Source: Cloeon dipterum
Taxonomy: Eukaryota; Arthropoda; Insecta; Ephemeroptera; Baetidae
Assembly (NCBI RefSeq): GCF_949628265.1
Contig: NC_088786.1
Location: forward strand, 7,068,001 to 7,132,000
DNA length: 64,000 nucleotides
Direction: 5' to 3'
Position 1 is the first letter of the stretch; every line of letters starts with the position of its first letter. Under the pieces are notes generated by a model. That model was not told where the DNA came from, did no database searches, and saw only the letters and a list, made by a program, of their open reading frames with translations. The translations under genes were made by a program, and so were the position numbers. This document shows positions 59,501 through 64,000 of this stretch, one piece after another.

Positions 59501-61158
59501 ATAAAGAGTTTCTACCATATTATGTTGATAGTTTAAATAATTATCTTAAAAGTTTTCAAAAACCAATTTAGGACCCATTAAATGTTGAATTTTTAGATTT
59601 CACCAAATAGTTTACAAGTTTATCTCTTTTATTATCATTGAATATTTTAATTTATTTAAATTCATTTTTTTTAATTTATCCAACTGTGTGCGTATTATGA
59701 GATAAATTTTCCTTCAAAAAGGTGAATAGTCAACACAAAGGACTTGCAAATAAAATAAATTTTTCATAATTTAATTAGTAATTTGCTAATAATAATAATT
59801 TGCCGAAATAAATTACAATGACTGATTGTATTACTTCTCATGTTACAAACAATTATATGATGTGCCAAATTTTGGTTGAAAATAAATATAAAATTACAAT
59901 TAGGGAGAGACAGAGCTCTTCATTTAACGAAAATCTTGCTAAATGAACTTTTCTAAGAAATTATTTAAACCCTCCCTTTGGGGAATTTCGGCTTTAACTC
60001 CTCATGAGGATGTAGAGAATAATTGGCAAATTCATGTATCATCTTACAATTAATCGTATTTAAAATGAAACGCAAGGATTGCAAAAATTACTTTCTCAAA
60101 CCATCTGTACTTTAATTAACAAAGAAAATGTTTTGTTCTAAGATATACTATTTATGTATTTGGTGCTTGTTGAATTTTTTTCAATATGTATTTCTGACTA
60201 TATGACTCACTACCATAGTTTATGATTATTTTCTTTATCTATATACAGCAGTTTTGGATTATCTCTAAATTGATTTATATTTTCCAGGGGTTAACGGTCA
60301 AAGCGCGTTGAAGGCGTACTGTTTCGAGTTCACGTGGCTCGGCCCCACATTCACCAATGAAACCATCGTGAACAACGCAACCTGCGAGGAGATACCCAAT
60401 TCTCCCTCCGTCTGCCAGGACCCTCTTGTTTACACATGTAGGATGCGCTCTTTGCCTACGTGCGAAACGCGGTGACAATGAGAATAAAAACAAATATGTA
60501 TTTTTAGATGACGGCACTCCACCCAACTTAACAAACATGTGGGTTGACTCAGAGTTGAGAACTAGAACCACTTGTGAGCTTTCCAAAGGAGAAGTCTGTG
60601 CGAAGTGGACATTTGAGTATAACAATTTCTGTAAGTTAAAATTAAATCACCATAAATAAATTTAATCGTTAGTGTATTTTATATTTATTTTTTAGCATTT
60701 GGAATTTTTGATGATCACAAATATGCATGTTAGAGAAGCAGTAATCATTTAGCATCATAATATTTTTTTCAAACATGGAAATCGTTAGTTTAAATATACA
60801 TTTTTCTTGTAAATTACGTTGATCGAAATCACAAAATATTGTATATGACAGTTTTTCCATTTCTTTGTATCCTCTTCAAAACTAAGCAACTGGTTTTAAA
60901 TTTGTTTTAAATTTTGCAGTGGAGAACGTGACGTATTTGTGCACGAAGGTGACAGTGGACAGCAAGTGGCCGATGACGAGCGGCTGCAAAGTGCAAAACC
61001 GAGGCGGCCGGCGGATCGAGGTGTGCGCGTGCGAGACGCAGCCCGGAACTTCGGGCTCGCTCGTCTTCCCCTGCAACGCGGGCCCACCATCCCTCCACCA
61101 GGCGGCTCCACTGCTGCTGCTGGCCGTCGTGGGGGTGCTCACCCTGCTCACCAGATAG
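56582..61158 (+). CDS. Ly6/uPAR-like GPI-anchored protein (192 aa, 4 exons)
   Basis: Exons are 56582-56648, 60288-60437, 60508-60630 and 60920-61158, all phase 1 GT-AG joins, 579 nt in frame to TAG. Residues 1-~26 form a signal peptide (hydrophobic core AVAWVFCIACICYG). The mature part has ten cysteines, with CAC near the end and a final C-N pair (CNAG, residues ~165-168), the hallmark of three-finger Ly6 domains. Four N-glycosylation sequons are visible (NET, NAT, NLT, NVT). The tail APLLLLAVVGVLTLL is a typical GPI-attachment signal. The protein is therefore probably displayed on the outer cell surface. Insect relatives include the quiver/sleepless group, which modulate channels and receptors, but orthology is not established. 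Intron 1 is 3639 nt, unlike the very short introns elsewhere. A poly(A) signal is possible at 61535. Confidence 0.8.
56649..60287 (+). other. Large first intron of the Ly6-like gene
   Basis: 3.6 kb between the signal-peptide exon and the first mature exon. It is AT-rich, with a GC-richer patch at about 58540-58980. A 92-codon open frame at 56721-56999 has a poly-serine stretch and no motif and is not called. The intron could hold regulatory elements. Confidence 0.55.
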
Positions 61159-61974
61159 CCACCCCCGTCCGTTCGTCGTCCGCTCTAGTGTGCGTCCCTT
61201 TCTTATTTGCCTTATTTATTATTTTGCACGGATACGTGCTCGCTCCGTGCCACCCGCCCTGCTGCTGAATGATGCAGCCACCCCATGTGAATTATTCACC
61301 CCTGCAGAATACAAAAAGAGACGCGAGTGAAAAGAATAAGAGGAACGCACCGATGAATTATTTTCTTGGGTGCGCCGGCCCTTTTCGAGCCATTAAATTC
61401 AAACGTGGCTTCAAAAGGGTCAGTGAAAAATAGTTTGGGGGGCTGCAGGTCTATTTACCTGAGTCAGCATAATTAAAATGAATGTGATTGTCAACTAAGC
61501 TCAATGGTAATGTAATCAAATTTCTATGTAAGTTAATAAATAATTAAATACTCTCTTATCAACATTTATTTGTGTATGTGGTTTTACCACTACTTGACGT
61601 GCTTTTATTCCTCCTTGCTATACAGAGAAATCCTTGGACTTGTGTGGCTCCTGATTGTTGGCTCTAATTAATTTACTCTTGAGCACAATACATATTTGTG
61701 AAGAAATAATGTTCGAAAAATAAACAAAAAAGATGAAACTGTCAATGTTTTGATAATTTTGGAAATGAAATTTTCGATATTCTTGAAATTTGAAAAGCCA
61801 CTTTTAACAATAAATTGCTCCAAAAACCTTTAAAAATTGCAAATATTCGAGTATTTGATATTTGTTTTGTCAAAGGGATTGTATTAAAATAAATTCACCA
61901 CGAATTAGGATAAATTTTGGACTTTTAAATTAAATTAAATCAAATTTTAACTCTAGATAGTTCCCGCATAAAAA
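61159..61974 (+). other. 3' flank of the Ly6-like gene
   Basis: GC-richer for the first ~130 bases, then AT-rich, with AATAAA at 61535-61540. Probably 3'UTR and intergenic DNA. No further gene seen. Confidence 0.4.
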
Positions 61975-62400
61975 AATATAACCCAGGAATATCCGGAATA
62001 ATCTTAGATTAATCAAAATTTACCAGAAAAAATTAATCCAAAAAATTGATCCAGGATTAATCCTGTATTAATTGAGATTAACCTAAGAATGTTTAAGATC
62101 AATCTAGAGATTAATCTAAAAAATATATCCTTAGATTATTCTTTAGATCATTCTGAGATTAATCCAAAAAAATAATTTTTGGAATTTTCTTAGAATGAAT
62201 CCAGATTAATCTTAAAATGTTTTAAAGTCAATCTAGAGATTAATTTACAAGAATATCCCTAAAATAATCCCAAAGGGGAAATTTGAATATAGTTAATAGA
62301 ATATCCCCAGATTATTCTATGGATCATTCTGAGATTAATTCTAAATATTTTTTTAATATTCCTAGAATATTCTTTAAAAACCCGAAAAGAGAAGAACTTA
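61975..62400. repeat. Block of degenerate GATTAATC/TAATCC words, block 1
   Basis: About 425 bp in which short words such as GATTAATCC, TAGATTAATC, GGATTAATCC, TTAGATTATTC and GAATATCC recur irregularly in both orientations. It looks like an old short-period tandem array or a much-eroded element. Many words also match the TAATCC core bound by Bicoid/Orthodenticle-type homeodomains, but that may be incidental. Confidence 0.55.
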
Positions 62401-63739
62401 TATTTTTCTTACAATTAAAAACACAAAAATAAGTACGAAACATAATTTAATCAAGAAAATGAACTGCCATATTGTTAAATATTTTGAAATCGTTATCACA
62501 AAAAATATTTTTTCTCGCAAATATTTTTTTAATTAATGCGATGGATTCAATTTTTATATTAAAACCTAACAAATTTTTCATTATCTTAACAAAAAATTAT
62601 GATGCCTTTATTTTTCAAAGAATCTGCCCAGATTAAAAAGGGTAAAAATCATAAATGCGATTGAATAAATTAATTTCTTAACACAAAGAGTCTTAATTAA
62701 TGCTACCGACAACCGGGCAAATTTGAAAGAAAGGTCAGAAGGACAAAAAGGGTTAAAAGGGCGATTTTAGTGTGCGCGTGGTTGCGGCGGCTGCACATGC
62801 ATGCACGCACTTGCATGGAATGCCTGCTGCCTGCCTCTGTTGTGGAGCGGGGGAGGGGCGACGGGCGGTGGCAGCAGGACTAGCGAGCAGCAGCAGCAAG
62901 AGACTTACAAAATCCTGCTTCGCTCTCTTTGTCTAACGCGTCAACGGTCAACCGCCGTTCAAATCAAAGTTATTAACGGACGCAGGACGCCGGACGCCGC
63001 CAGTATGGGACAACACGGACGTCCCGCGGACTCGGACGGATGGCCTGGATCTTGCGGTTAACAGGGTAAGTCCCATTTTATAGATTAGCGTCCAAAGAAA
63101 TTAGAATAGATCGCGCAACTTTGACATCCAACGGTTTTATGGTAAAATTACACTTTTCGCCGCTACTTATGCAGTTTTCGCCACCAATATTTTGATATAT
63201 GGGATTCTCGCCAGTCCTTAAGTTATTAATTAGAACCCCATAAATAAGTTTGGGTGGCGGAAACTGTAAATCGGTGAGGAAAAATGTAATTTTTCCATGT
63301 AAATCACCGGTGACATTTTTTCTTTTACGCTTACGAGAATTTAGAATGGCATGCTTTATTACACATTCTGATTCAATTGGCTTTGCAAGGAAAATGGAAA
63401 AATATTATGCATGCACTTTTAATACTTGAACCTTCCATTTTCCAAGCAAAACTAATTGAAATAAGCTTTTATTTATATTTTTCTATGAGTCGCTTCCCCT
63501 TTTTTTTAGCTTCAAGCCATCCGCAGATATTTTGCACGACTGAAAAAGATGTAACCGTTAAAGTTCTGCAGTTTGGGCTTCAAGATCGGCGATGCTGGCA
63601 TCGTATAATAAAAAATTTTGTAGCTGTAATATGTGATATGGTTAAAAACTAATAAAGTTTGCATATTTTTTACATTTAATGAAGTTTGTAATTTTTTAAA
63701 TAATTCCAGATGAATCGCAATAATAAACGATTTTGGTAT
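62401..63739. other. Gene-free stretch with GC-rich island at ~62770-63060
   Basis: The island contains one 86-codon frame with a short run of Gln and no motif. A GTAAGT follows at 63066, so a first exon cannot be excluded, but no continuation is visible. The rest is AT-rich. Confidence 0.4.
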
Positions 63740-64000
63740 ATTCTAGGAACAATCCGAGGTTAATATTAAGAACATATTAGAAATAATTTTTGTCGCACTT
63801 TATGTTGATCTTAAAATGATATTAGAATAACCAAAGAATGTTCCAAGATTAACCGAAAAGAATAATCCTATGTAAAGATTTGATACGCTAAATATTAATC
63901 TTAGATCAATCCCAAGATTAATCCATAAGTATATTCTGAGAATGTTCTAAGATCATTCTTTAAAGCTTTTTGAAACAAAGCCCGGCAGAATAATCCTGGA
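63740..64000. repeat. Block of degenerate GATTAATC/TAATCC words, block 2
   Basis: The same irregular vocabulary as 61975-62400 (ATTAATCTTAGATCAATCCC, AAGATTAATCC, GAATGTTC) resumes here and continues to the end of the window, so the full extent is unknown. Confidence 0.5.

Noticed and set aside
62801..63061. 86-codon frame followed by GTAAGT as a first exon
   Set aside because: There is a plausible donor after it, but no signal peptide, domain or following exon could be identified.

Overview
This window is nuclear DNA from an insect. The base composition is AT-rich with scattered GC-rich islands. Genes are split by spliceosomal GT-AG introns, many of them only 47-70 nt. Three genes belong to the 7tm_6 odorant receptor family, which is known only from insects. 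Other contents are a Ty3/Gypsy retrotransposon, several inverted-repeat (MITE-like) elements and a 500-N assembly gap at 43030-43529. I cannot name the species. The tiny introns suggest a fairly compact genome.

Layout. (1) 1-1791: non-coding DNA with a tandem pair of 111-113 bp hairpin elements. (2) 1792-13779: four near-identical head-to-tail units of about 3010 bp. Each carries one complete four-exon minus-strand gene of the SAMD3-like family. Copy 1 encodes an intact 508-residue protein. Copies 2-4 share a one-base homopolymer deletion in exon 3 that truncates the product to about 393 residues. (3) 13780-32262: a gene desert with GC-rich islands, microsatellites, a 179 bp palindromic element and a GC-rich repeat at 19342-19743. 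(4) 32263-48613: an odorant receptor cluster. OR-A is a pseudogene (in-frame TGA plus a 5-bp duplication). OR-B is essentially complete but lacks an obvious start. OR-C is 5'-truncated where a Ty3/Gypsy element lies against it. Between OR-B and OR-C are tandem copies of a two-exon BIR (IAP repeat) cassette. A new splice donor in the first copy could join two cassettes in frame into one two-BIR protein of 299 residues. (5) 48614-56581: non-coding DNA with two full-length 418-419 bp inverted-repeat elements and a 131 bp TA-flanked MITE. (6) 56582-61158: a secreted, probably GPI-anchored Ly6-type ten-cysteine protein. (7) 61159-64000: non-coding DNA with two blocks rich in degenerate TAATCC/GATTAATC motifs.

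The window shows no shared pathway. The main themes are recent local duplication (SAMD3-like array, BIR cassettes, odorant receptors), gene decay, and mobile-element traffic. One arm of the 419 bp element is built into every SAMD3-like unit. The 199 bp GC-rich repeat sits in an OR-C intron and again 28 kb away. The Ty3/Gypsy 3' end abuts the truncated OR-C. Exon models were made by hand from splice consensus, frame continuity and comparison between paralogues. Family names rest on recognising motifs, not on database searches.
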